A stretch of DNA of 64,000 bases from assembly GCA_963678565.1 (NCBI GenBank), contig OY782875.1, positions 3,903,251 through 3,967,250 on the forward strand, written 5' to 3'. Numbering within the stretch: position 1 is the first letter of the stretch; each line of letters starts with the position of its first letter. This document shows, one piece after another, positions 8,958 through 16,447 of this stretch. Both the position numbers and the translations under genes were made by a program. A model generated the notes under the pieces. The model saw only the letters and a list, made by a program, of their open reading frames with translations. It did no database searches and was not told the DNA's origin. This stretch comes from SKHV01 sp963678565 (GTDB lineage: Bacteria > Bacteroidota > Bacteroidia > Bacteroidales > Prolixibacteraceae).

Positions 8958-8965
8958 TACATTTG
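8958..8965 (+). promoter_or_regulatory. Putative -7 element (TACATTTG) before the radical SAM gene
   Basis: TACATTTG fits TAnnTTTG and lies 17 bases before the ATG at 8983. A TTTG at 8928-8931 is present but 26 bases away instead of 19, so the match is partial. It would allow the maturase genes to be transcribed separately from the peptide. Confidence 0.45.
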
Positions 8966-8982
8966 CTTAATAATATTAGATT

Positions 8983-10290
8983 ATGCAGTCATCAAAATAC
9001 AATGTAGTTGCTAAACTTCACGAATCGGAAGATTTCTTTATTGTAAATTCATTATCGGGAAATGCCGACATCATGAATACTGAAACCTATCAACAACTTC
9101 GGGAAATGAGTGGTGATACGAATGAATTTGTTGAAAAAGGCTATTTAATTGAGCCTGAAGAGGAACAAAAAACCTTCAAACAAAAATATTTACAGTTTTT
9201 GGATGATCGCGAAAACGACGAAATTCAAATCTTTTTTGTAACTAATTATTCTTGTAACTTCGATTGCTCTTATTGTTATCAGGCAGGATATGAAGATCAT
9301 CCTAAAGTACTTACAAAAGAAATAATCGATGCTTTTTTCAATCACATTTCAGAGCGATTTGCAAGTAGAAAAAAGTACATTACCATTTTTGGTGGAGAAC
9401 CTTTTTTAAATTCGCCCAAACACAAAGAAAACATCGCTTACATAGTTGATAAAGCGAAACAAAATAACATAGAAATTGCGGCTGTTACCAATGCTTACAA
9501 CCTTGTCGACTACATTGATATCCTTAAAAGTGGACTAATTCGCGAAATTCAGGTTACACTCGATGGCATGCAAGAAATTCACAATCAGCGCCGCCCCTTA
9601 AAAGGTGGAGGTGCAACTTTCAAACGTATTGTTGAAGGGGTTGATCAGTTGTTAGCCAACAATATTGCTGTGAACCTACGTATGGTCATCGATCGCGACA
9701 ACCTCAATGAACTACCCAAAATGGCAAAATTTGCCATCGACAAAGGCTGGACTGCAAATCCACTTTTCAAAACTCAATTAGGAAGAAACTACGAATTACA
9801 CGAATGTCAAAGCGATCAGTCGCGATTGTACAGTCGTGTTGGCTTATACCAAGACATCTACAAGTTATTGCAAGAACACCCTTACATTCAGGAATTTCAC
9901 AAACCTTCCTTCTCCATTTCAAAATTCATTTTTGAAAACGGAGAGATGCCAGAACCCTTGTTTGATGCTTGTACCGGAACAAAAACCGAATGGGCATTCG
10001 ATTTTACTGGAAACATATACGCCTGTACCGCAACCGTTGGAAAAGATGGAGAAAGCCTAGGTACTTTCTATCCCAAAATAGAGCTATATACCGATGAAAT
10101 TGAAGAATGGGAAGAACGAGATATTCTATCCATTCCGAAATGTCGCGATTGCAATTTGGCACTAATTTGTGGAGGAGGATGTGCCTCAATGGCCAAAAAT
10201 TACAATGGTACTTTGCACTCCCACGATTGTCGACCAATACCAGATTTATTAGGATTGGGAATTTCGCATTACTTTGAAACAACGGATTAA
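8983..10290 (+). CDS. Radical SAM/SPASM peptide-modifying enzyme
   Basis: A 435-residue enzyme. The radical SAM cluster motif CNFDCSYC is at residues 91-98, followed by GGEPF. The C-terminal SPASM region has many cysteines (DACTG, YACTA, IPKCRDC, ICGGGC, HDC), expected to bind auxiliary iron-sulfur clusters. Residues 1-75 precede the barrel and have the look of a PqqD-like leader-recognition domain (inference). SPASM enzymes use SAM-derived radicals to crosslink or alter ribosomal peptides. The gene sits directly after a 31-residue Cys peptide and overlaps the next gene by one base (TAATG). The substrate assignment comes from gene order only. Confidence 0.88.
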   Translation: MQSSKYNVVAKLHESEDFFIVNSLSGNADIMNTETYQQLREMSGDTNEFVEKGYLIEPEEEQKTFKQKYLQFLDDRENDEIQIFFVTNYSCNFDCSYCYQAGYEDHPKVLTKEIIDAFFNHISERFASRKKYITIFGGEPFLNSPKHKENIAYIVDKAKQNNIEIAAVTNAYNLVDYIDILKSGLIREIQVTLDGMQEIHNQRRPLKGGGATFKRIVEGVDQLLANNIAVNLRMVIDRDNLNELPKMAKFAIDKGWTANPLFKTQLGRNYELHECQSDQSRLYSRVGLYQDIYKLLQEHPYIQEFHKPSFSISKFIFENGEMPEPLFDACTGTKTEWAFDFTGNIYACTATVGKDGESLGTFYPKIELYTDEIEEWEERDILSIPKCRDCNLALICGGGCASMAKNYNGTLHSHDCRPIPDLLGLGISHYFETTD

Positions 10291-10853
10291 TGGACTGCAC
10301 ACGCTGCCAAAATAAAATCTGCAGAGAAGGGCATGCTTGCTCAGTAGTTAATTTCGATATCGACGAAACACAAAAGTCGTACGAAAAAGAACAACAAATT
10401 GTGCAGTCGGCAGCAAAATTAGTCGATAATGGCAGAGCAGGAACTTTATCGCGCCTTGAAGAAGTAGTTGAATATTCTAAACTAATGGGATTCAAAAAAA
10501 TTGGTCTTGCATATTGCTATGGCATGGAAAAAGATGTACGACTAATAGCTGACTATCTCCGATTAAATGGGTTTAAGGTTGAAGCAGCCTCCTGTACTGT
10601 TGGAGGTCTAACTCAGAATGCGGTGAATCAAAAAAGCAAAATCAGGAATGTTTCTTGCAATCCAATTGGTCAAGCAAAACAACTCAACAGCAAAAACCCC
10701 AACTTAACCTTAACTGTTGGCCTTTGTCTTGGGCACGATATCCTGTTCAACAGAGTAATAAAATCAGACACCACCAACCTTGTTGTAAAAGACAGGGTAC
10801 ACAATCATAAACCACTTGAAGCAATCAAAAATTTAGAACTCAAAATTAACTAA
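10290..10853 (+). CDS. DUF1847 metal-binding protein
   Basis: A 187-residue protein beginning with a cysteine cluster, CTRCQNKICREGHAC (Cys3, 6, 11, 17), with further cysteines in AYCYG, ASCTV, VSCNP and GLCLG. This pattern is that of DUF1847, predicted metal- or cluster-binding. Its ATG overlaps the radical SAM stop by one base and the next gene starts 1 base after its stop, so translation is coupled on both sides. Its place between a radical SAM enzyme and a thioredoxin reductase suggests a helper in cluster delivery, electron transfer or handling of the product. No function is established. Confidence 0.82.
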   Translation: MDCTRCQNKICREGHACSVVNFDIDETQKSYEKEQQIVQSAAKLVDNGRAGTLSRLEEVVEYSKLMGFKKIGLAYCYGMEKDVRLIADYLRLNGFKVEAASCTVGGLTQNAVNQKSKIRNVSCNPIGQAKQLNSKNPNLTLTVGLCLGHDILFNRVIKSDTTNLVVKDRVHNHKPLEAIKNLELKIN

Positions 10854-10854
10854 G

Positions 10855-12126
10855 ATGAAAGAAATTACAGCCAACGAATTTGATTCAGAAGTTCTGAAAG
10901 GTGGAAAAGTGCTTTTAGACTTTTACTCAACCGAATGTCCTCCATGCGAGGCCGTTTTCCCAAAACTCGATGGAGTTGATAACCTATTTGGCGAAGAAGT
11001 AAAAATTCTAAAAATATTCCGTCAGGGAAATCGCGAGATTGCTGAAAAATATGGAGTAAAAGGTTCTCCAACACTATTATTTTTCGATGAAGGAAAAGAA
11101 GTAACCAGTCGATTGAGTGGTGGAATTAAACGTGCTGAAATCTTAAGAAATATCCAAAACATGATTGGCAAAGAGAAAGTTGCTGAAATCATGAAAAACG
11201 TTCAACCATCGATTACAAAAACCGATGTAGCAGTATTGGGCGCAGGTCCTGGAGGATTAACCGCTGGCTTATATTTATGTCAAGCAAGAATCGATACTAC
11301 CGTAATCGACATAGCCCTTCCGGGAGGAAATGTTTCCACTACACACATGGTTTCCAACTACCCCGGATTCATCGATCCGCAACCGGGTTATATGCTTTCG
11401 CACAACATGTCGGAGCAAACAAAAAAATGTGGAACCACTTATAAAGTTGCCGTTGATGTTACCAAAGTTGATTTGGAAAAGAAAGAAATCATTATCGATG
11501 AATTTGAAACCATCAAGGCTGAAATGATTGTAATTGCCACCGGTACCTCTCCAAATAAACTGGGCATTCCGGGAGAAAGTGAATTGAAAGGACAAGGAGT
11601 TTCCTACTGTGCAACTTGCGATGCAAAATATTATGTCGATAAAGAAGTGGTAGTTGTTGGCGGAGGAAATTCGGCAATCGAAGAAGCCGATTTCATCACC
11701 AAGTTTGCTTCGAAAGTCACCATTGTGCATCAATTCGATAAACTTCAGGCAAATAAATTAGCGCAAGAAAAAGCATACGCCAATCCAAAAATTGAATTCA
11801 TGATGGAGCATGAACCACGAGAATTTAAAAAAGCGGGCGACAAAATGGAAGTAGTTGTTGAAGACTTAAAATCGAAAGAAATCAAAACACTTACAACTAA
11901 CGGCATTTTTGTATTTATCGGCCAAAAACCAAATCTATCCTTATTTGGCAATGTGCTTGAACTCGACCAATGGGGCTATGTAAAAGTGAACGAAGACATG
12001 CAAACCAATATTGATGGGGTCTACGCGGTAGGCGATGTTGGAAGCAAAAAGTATCGACAAATAACCACCGCGGTGGCCGATGGAACCATTTCAGCAATTG
12101 CAATTACACGCAAAATTGATAAATAA
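10855..12126 (+). CDS. Fused thioredoxin-thioredoxin reductase (FAD/NADPH)
   Basis: A 423-residue fusion. Residues 1-110 are a thioredoxin fold whose active site is CPPC (Cys28, Cys31) instead of CGPC. Residues 123-423 are a thioredoxin reductase: FAD motif GAGPGG, redox site CATC (Cys252, Cys255), nucleotide motif GGGNSA, and the C-terminal FAD motif AVGDVG. It passes electrons from NADPH through FAD and CATC to the attached thioredoxin. Tight coupling with the DUF1847 gene suggests that it reduces a disulfide or metal(loid)-thiol species of this locus rather than acting as the general enzyme. The reaction is well supported; the partner is inferred. Confidence 0.88.
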   Translation: MKEITANEFDSEVLKGGKVLLDFYSTECPPCEAVFPKLDGVDNLFGEEVKILKIFRQGNREIAEKYGVKGSPTLLFFDEGKEVTSRLSGGIKRAEILRNIQNMIGKEKVAEIMKNVQPSITKTDVAVLGAGPGGLTAGLYLCQARIDTTVIDIALPGGNVSTTHMVSNYPGFIDPQPGYMLSHNMSEQTKKCGTTYKVAVDVTKVDLEKKEIIIDEFETIKAEMIVIATGTSPNKLGIPGESELKGQGVSYCATCDAKYYVDKEVVVVGGGNSAIEEADFITKFASKVTIVHQFDKLQANKLAQEKAYANPKIEFMMEHEPREFKKAGDKMEVVVEDLKSKEIKTLTTNGIFVFIGQKPNLSLFGNVLELDQWGYVKVNEDMQTNIDGVYAVGDVGSKKYRQITTAVADGTISAIAITRKIDK

Positions 12127-12160
12127 CCCAAAGTTTAGATATAGAACAAGGTATTGCAAT

Positions 12161-12189
12161 AAAAAAGGCTGTCGATGACAGCCTTTTTT
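12161..12189. terminator. Strong bidirectional terminator ending the peptide locus
   Basis: A perfect 13-bp stem (12161-12173 with 12177-12189) around the loop GAT, with A run and T run at the base. It serves the thioredoxin reductase gene and the convergent DUF1456 gene, which ends 10 bases further on. Confidence 0.88.
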
Positions 12190-12198
12190 ATTGATAAC

Positions 12199-12459
12199 TT
12201 ATTTCAATTTTTTAATCTCAACTGCAGGTTTTACTTTTTCGTCTTGAGAGCCTCGAGTGTAAATGATTAATCCATTTAAGAAATTTCGAAGAATCTGATC
12301 GCCACAAGGTTTAAACTTAGGATGATCTTCATTTCGATACAATGAATTCACTTCTGAAACAGTAATTCGAAAATCTACTAATGCTAAAATTTCAACAACA
12401 TCGGTATCCCGAAGTTTCATTGCCACGCGTATTTTTTTCAACACATCATTATTGCTCAT
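12199..12459 (-). CDS. DUF1456 (YehS-like) protein, single-repeat form
   Basis: An 86-residue protein matching the repeat of YehS/DUF1456: NNDVLKKIRVAMKLRDTDVVEI, then FRITVSEVNSLYRNEDHPKF, then CGDQILRNFLNGL. E. coli YehS has about 150 residues with two such repeats; only one, closest to the second, is present here. The remainder is a short lysine-rich tail. It may form a homodimer equivalent to the two-repeat protein. The function is unknown in the family. Confidence 0.75.
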   Translation of the reverse strand: MSNNDVLKKIRVAMKLRDTDVVEILALVDFRITVSEVNSLYRNEDHPKFKPCGDQILRNFLNGLIIYTRGSQDEKVKPAVEIKKLK

Positions 12460-12565
12460 AGCCCAACATCTACTTAATTAATGGACACAAAGATATTAAA
12501 CTCGAAACGTTTAACCTATTTTCAAAAGTAATTGTATTTTTAACGCAAGTAAAAAAACAGTATCG

Positions 12566-14605
12566 ATGCAATTTACCTACCCAAACTTTTTGTGGGCACT
12601 CGCTTTAATCATTGTTCCAATCTTAATTCATTTTTTGAATTTAAGGAGGCATCATACGGTCTACTTCTCAAATGTTAGCTTTTTAAAACAAGTAAAACGC
12701 GATATAAAGAAGCGTTCTCAACTTAAACAGTTGCTTATTTTATTAAGTCGAATACTGGCAATTACAGCATTGGTTCTGGCCTTTGCTAAGCCCTATCAAC
12801 CAATCGGAAAAGAAACAAATTTGCAAATAAGTTCGGTAAAATGTATTTACATCGACAATTCGTTTAGTATGAATGCTGAAAGTAGTAGCGGTGTTGCATT
12901 AGAATTTGCAAAAAACAAGGCAATTCAAATAATTCGGAGCAGTAATCCTGCATCTAAATTTGCAATTCTAACTAATAATTTTGATCAGCGATATTATCGT
13001 TTTTATTCAGCAACCGAAGCCATTAAACAGATTGGAGAAACACAAACCACCTTCAAGCAAGTTCCAATTAGCAAGGCAATTAGCCGATTCAAAGGAATGA
13101 TATCAAGCTTGCTTCAGTCAAACATCAACAATATTTATTTGATTTCCGACTTTCAAAAATGTACTGCCGATATTGAGAATTTAAAACCTGACTCCTCTAC
13201 AATCTTTAATTTTATTGCAGTTGATATTAAAAACCAGTCGAATATTTATATCGACACCTGTTGGTTTACTTCGCCAACGCATCATTTGAATCAAGAAGAG
13301 CAACTAGCGGTAAATATTGTAAACAGTGCTGGTTCCGATCTCCATCAATTCTCGGTTAAGCTTTTCATCAACGACACCTTGCAAACCATGACAACTATTG
13401 AGTTGCCCGAAGGAGAAACAACCCAAGTTTTACTGAATTATAAAAACAATTCTATTGGAAACAAAAATGGGAAAGTTGAAATTTCAGACTACCCTATAGT
13501 TTACGACAATCAGCTCTTCTTCAACTACTTTGTGAAAAAAGAACTGAAAGCACTCGAAGTAAATCAATCAGAAAACATTCAGCAAAATGCTTTGGCTGCA
13601 CTTTTTAAAAACGACGACTACATTAAGTTAGAACAAAGCAATATCAAACGAATTCAAATAAGCAAACTAAACGATTACAATGCGATCTTTTTAAACAAGT
13701 TAAACTCAATTTCAACAGGATTTCAAAGTGCACTGAAAGATTATTTAAACCATGGAGGAACCATTATCATCATTCCAAATCTGAGTAATCTACAGAATGC
13801 GAATCGCTATTCTACAGCTATTGGAGGGCTTAATTATTTATATAAAGATACTTCTTCGGTACCCATTTCGAAGATCAATTTCGAAGATCAAATTTTTATG
13901 AATGTATTTAAAAAACTTTCCAATCAATTAGAATATCCAATTATCGATGAACGCATTAGGATGTATGACCCAGTGGGAAAAGCAAGCACGATTTTGGGCT
14001 TTGCCGACAATACCCAAGCACTCACTCGAATGAAAGTTGACAACGGTTTTGTATATAATTTTGCCTTCGACACCGATCTCGATCAATACGCAAAGCATGT
14101 GCTCTTTGTTCCAAGTTTCTATAATTTAGTTTTGTATGCGAGCGAGAAACAAGAAATTTACCACAACATCGGCCAACAAAACTTCCTTTCAATAAACAAT
14201 AAAAACAAAATTCAAACAAGCCAAATAAAAATACAGAACAAAGAATCTGGCCTCGAGTGGAAACCCGAAATTCTTAACAACATGGGTAATCGAATTTCAA
14301 TTCAATTAAATGAAAACTTGGAAGCTGGATTTTACAATGTAATTAGCAATAACAATCTACAAGGCTCTTTTGCATTAAACTTTAATCACACTGAATCGGA
14401 AATGGAATTCCTTTCGCAAGCAAAAATAACAACACAATTAAATGTCATAGGGCTGGAGAACTATAATTTTATCGAAACCAATAGTTCAAATATAGAATCT
14501 AGCCTTTCAGCACTTGAGAATGGAAAGCAATTCTGGAAGCTTTTTATCTTCTTCGCTCTGTTCTTTCTTGTTGCTGAATTATTTATCGCCCGATTTATTC
14601 GCTAA
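12566..14605 (+). CDS. BatA-domain membrane protein
   Basis: A 679-residue protein with the BatA N-terminal double-helix domain: FLWALALIIVPILIHFLNL, then a conserved basic region (RRHHTVYFSNVSFLK), then a second helix around residues 56-75. A VWA-like region follows with YIDNSFSMNAES. The middle is beta-rich and the C-terminus has one helix (FWKLFIFFALFFLVAELFI). The family is common in Bacteroidota, with a large soluble domain between membrane anchors. It stands alone here rather than in a bat operon. The function is not known. Confidence 0.82.
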   Translation: MQFTYPNFLWALALIIVPILIHFLNLRRHHTVYFSNVSFLKQVKRDIKKRSQLKQLLILLSRILAITALVLAFAKPYQPIGKETNLQISSVKCIYIDNSFSMNAESSSGVALEFAKNKAIQIIRSSNPASKFAILTNNFDQRYYRFYSATEAIKQIGETQTTFKQVPISKAISRFKGMISSLLQSNINNIYLISDFQKCTADIENLKPDSSTIFNFIAVDIKNQSNIYIDTCWFTSPTHHLNQEEQLAVNIVNSAGSDLHQFSVKLFINDTLQTMTTIELPEGETTQVLLNYKNNSIGNKNGKVEISDYPIVYDNQLFFNYFVKKELKALEVNQSENIQQNALAALFKNDDYIKLEQSNIKRIQISKLNDYNAIFLNKLNSISTGFQSALKDYLNHGGTIIIIPNLSNLQNANRYSTAIGGLNYLYKDTSSVPISKINFEDQIFMNVFKKLSNQLEYPIIDERIRMYDPVGKASTILGFADNTQALTRMKVDNGFVYNFAFDTDLDQYAKHVLFVPSFYNLVLYASEKQEIYHNIGQQNFLSINNKNKIQTSQIKIQNKESGLEWKPEILNNMGNRISIQLNENLEAGFYNVISNNNLQGSFALNFNHTESEMEFLSQAKITTQLNVIGLENYNFIETNSSNIESSLSALENGKQFWKLFIFFALFFLVAELFIARFIR

Positions 14606-14693
14606 AATGATTGATTAAAATCATATGATTTCTTGAAAAAATAGTTGAAATTTCATCTAATTAATGATGAACATTTTCAACAAAAGGAATCCT

Positions 14694-15905
14694 ATGAAAT
14701 CGATCAATTATATTGACCAAGAATCGAAATATGGAGCGCATAATTATCATCCACTTCCAGTGGTTCTTTCAAGGGGAAAAGGAATTTATGTTTGGGATGT
14801 AGAAGGCAACAAATATTTAGATTTTCTATCTGCTTATTCTGCAGTAAATCAAGGTCATTGTCATCCACGCTTGGTTAAAGTAATGGCAGAGCAAGCCAAT
14901 ACGCTAGCCTTAACCTCACGGGCATTTTATAACGATAAATTGGGCAAGTGGGAAGCGTTTATGAGCGAACGATTTGGCTACGACAAAATGCTGCCCATGA
15001 ATTCAGGTGCCGAGGCTGTTGAAACAGCCCTCAAACTTGCTCGAAAATGGGGATACAAGGTTAAAGGAGTGCCTGCAGAACAAGCCCAAATAATCGTTTG
15101 CGATGGGAACTTTCATGGCCGAACCATTACAATTGTTTCCATGTCGAGCGATCCCGATGCTTACAACGACTATGGGCCGTACACTCCCGGATTTATTAAC
15201 ATTCCTTACAACGATTCTGAGGCGTTGGGAAAAGCACTTTCTGATCCCAATGTGGTCGCATTTTTAACAGAACCGATCCAAGCCGAAGCCGGCGTATTTA
15301 TTCCTGATAATGGGTTTTTAAAAAGCGCTCGCGAACTTTGTACCCAACACAATGCACTTTTTATTGCCGACGAAATCCAAACAGGAATTGCACGCACCGG
15401 AAAAATGTTGGCCTGCGATCATGAAGAAGTAAAACCCGATATTTTAATCCTTGGAAAAGCAATCTCAGGGGGAATGTATCCAATTTCATGCGTATTGGCC
15501 AATGATGAAATAATGCTTACCATTAAACCCGGAGAGCATGGCTCAACATATGGTGGCAACCCTCTTGCTGCAGTTTTGGCAATGGAAGCCATCAAAATTA
15601 TCGACGACGAAAACTTGGCTAGTAACTCGGAAGAAATGGGAGTATTCTTCAGAAAAGAAATGCAAAACGTCAAATCACCACTTATTAAGGAAGTTCGGGG
15701 AAAAGGCTTATTAAACGCAATTACCATTGAACCAACAAATGGAAAACAAGCATGGGATGTATGTTTACAAATGAAAAAAGAAGGACTAATTGCAAAACCA
15801 ACACATGAACACATTATTCGATTTACTCCTCCACTGATAATCAACAAAAAACAATTACAAGAAGCAATTTATATGATTAAAACTGCATTAAAAAAGTTTG
15901 AATAA
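14694..15905 (+). CDS. rocD: Ornithine aminotransferase
   Basis: Ornithine:2-oxoglutarate aminotransferase, PLP-dependent, converting ornithine to glutamate semialdehyde and linking arginine and proline metabolism. The product is 403 residues from the ATG at 14694, chosen because AAGGA lies 7 bases upstream and MKSINYIDQESKYGAHNY matches the family start. ATGs at 14664 and 14667 would add ten residues. Class III aminotransferase motifs: MNSGAEAVETALKLARKWGY, the ADEIQTG motif, and the PLP lysine in ILGKAISGG. It ends at a long-loop inverted repeat. The family is very clear. Confidence 0.93.
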   Translation: MKSINYIDQESKYGAHNYHPLPVVLSRGKGIYVWDVEGNKYLDFLSAYSAVNQGHCHPRLVKVMAEQANTLALTSRAFYNDKLGKWEAFMSERFGYDKMLPMNSGAEAVETALKLARKWGYKVKGVPAEQAQIIVCDGNFHGRTITIVSMSSDPDAYNDYGPYTPGFINIPYNDSEALGKALSDPNVVAFLTEPIQAEAGVFIPDNGFLKSARELCTQHNALFIADEIQTGIARTGKMLACDHEEVKPDILILGKAISGGMYPISCVLANDEIMLTIKPGEHGSTYGGNPLAAVLAMEAIKIIDDENLASNSEEMGVFFRKEMQNVKSPLIKEVRGKGLLNAITIEPTNGKQAWDVCLQMKKEGLIAKPTHEHIIRFTPPLIINKKQLQEAIYMIKTALKKFE

Positions 15906-15913
15906 AGCACTTC

Positions 15914-15981
15914 AAAGGCTACCGAGATTTTGCAAAATAACTTCTCATAAATCATTGAACACGTCCCATTCGGTAGCCTTT
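15914..15981. terminator. Inverted repeat with a 44-base loop after rocD
   Basis: AAAGGCTACCGA at 15914-15925 and its exact reverse complement at 15970-15981 enclose 44 bases. The arms resemble ordinary terminator arms, but the loop is far longer than usual. It may still terminate transcription, or it may be a terminator into which sequence was inserted. Confidence 0.5.
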
Positions 15982-16099
15982 ACTTTAATTTAATTAGTCA
16001 TTTCTTTCACTTTCGATCCTTCTTAATTAAAATCTTTTCTATTTTAGAGGTTTTTCAAATGGAGAATGATCCATTTAAAATTTAACCTGAGATCTTGTT

Positions 16100-16435
16100 G
16101 TGGGAAAAATTGATAAAACGAATGTAATTGAAATGCTTCAAAAAAAGCAAGGTCAATTGCTTAAACAAATCGAAGAGTTAAAAGAGTTGACGCAGCCTGA
16201 GGCTCCCGATTGTGCAATTGGCAGAGTGAGCAGAATGGATGCAATCAACAATCGAAGTATTAATGAGGCTGCCTTAAGAAAAAAGCAAACTCAGTTAACA
16301 AAAATTGAAAAAGCACTAAACGAAATTGATCAACCCGATTTCGGACTTTGCCGTAAATGTGGCAAGGCAATTCAACCCCAAAGAATTATGCTAATGCCCG
16401 AATCGAAACTTTGCGTGAATTGCGCTAAAATTTAA
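16100..16435 (+). CDS. TraR/DksA-type zinc-finger protein
   Basis: A 111-residue protein starting with GTG. The N-terminal part is a helical coiled-coil (residues 1-90) with the family stretch CAIGRVSRMDA. The C-terminus is a four-cysteine zinc finger (LCRKCGKAI and LCVNCAKI). DksA proteins bind RNA polymerase through the secondary channel and act with ppGpp; this one is shorter than E. coli DksA (151 residues), as in many Bacteroidota members. It ends 12 bases before the SNF2 gene, so the two are probably co-transcribed. Confidence 0.85.
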   Translation: MGKIDKTNVIEMLQKKQGQLLKQIEELKELTQPEAPDCAIGRVSRMDAINNRSINEAALRKKQTQLTKIEKALNEIDQPDFGLCRKCGKAIQPQRIMLMPESKLCVNCAKI

Positions 16436-16447
16436 CATTTTCATCTC

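Noticed and set aside
8811..9014. 67-codon frame across the peptide gene and its terminator
   Set aside because: It runs out of frame through the peptide gene, the terminator and the promoter of the radical SAM gene, and has no recognisable features.
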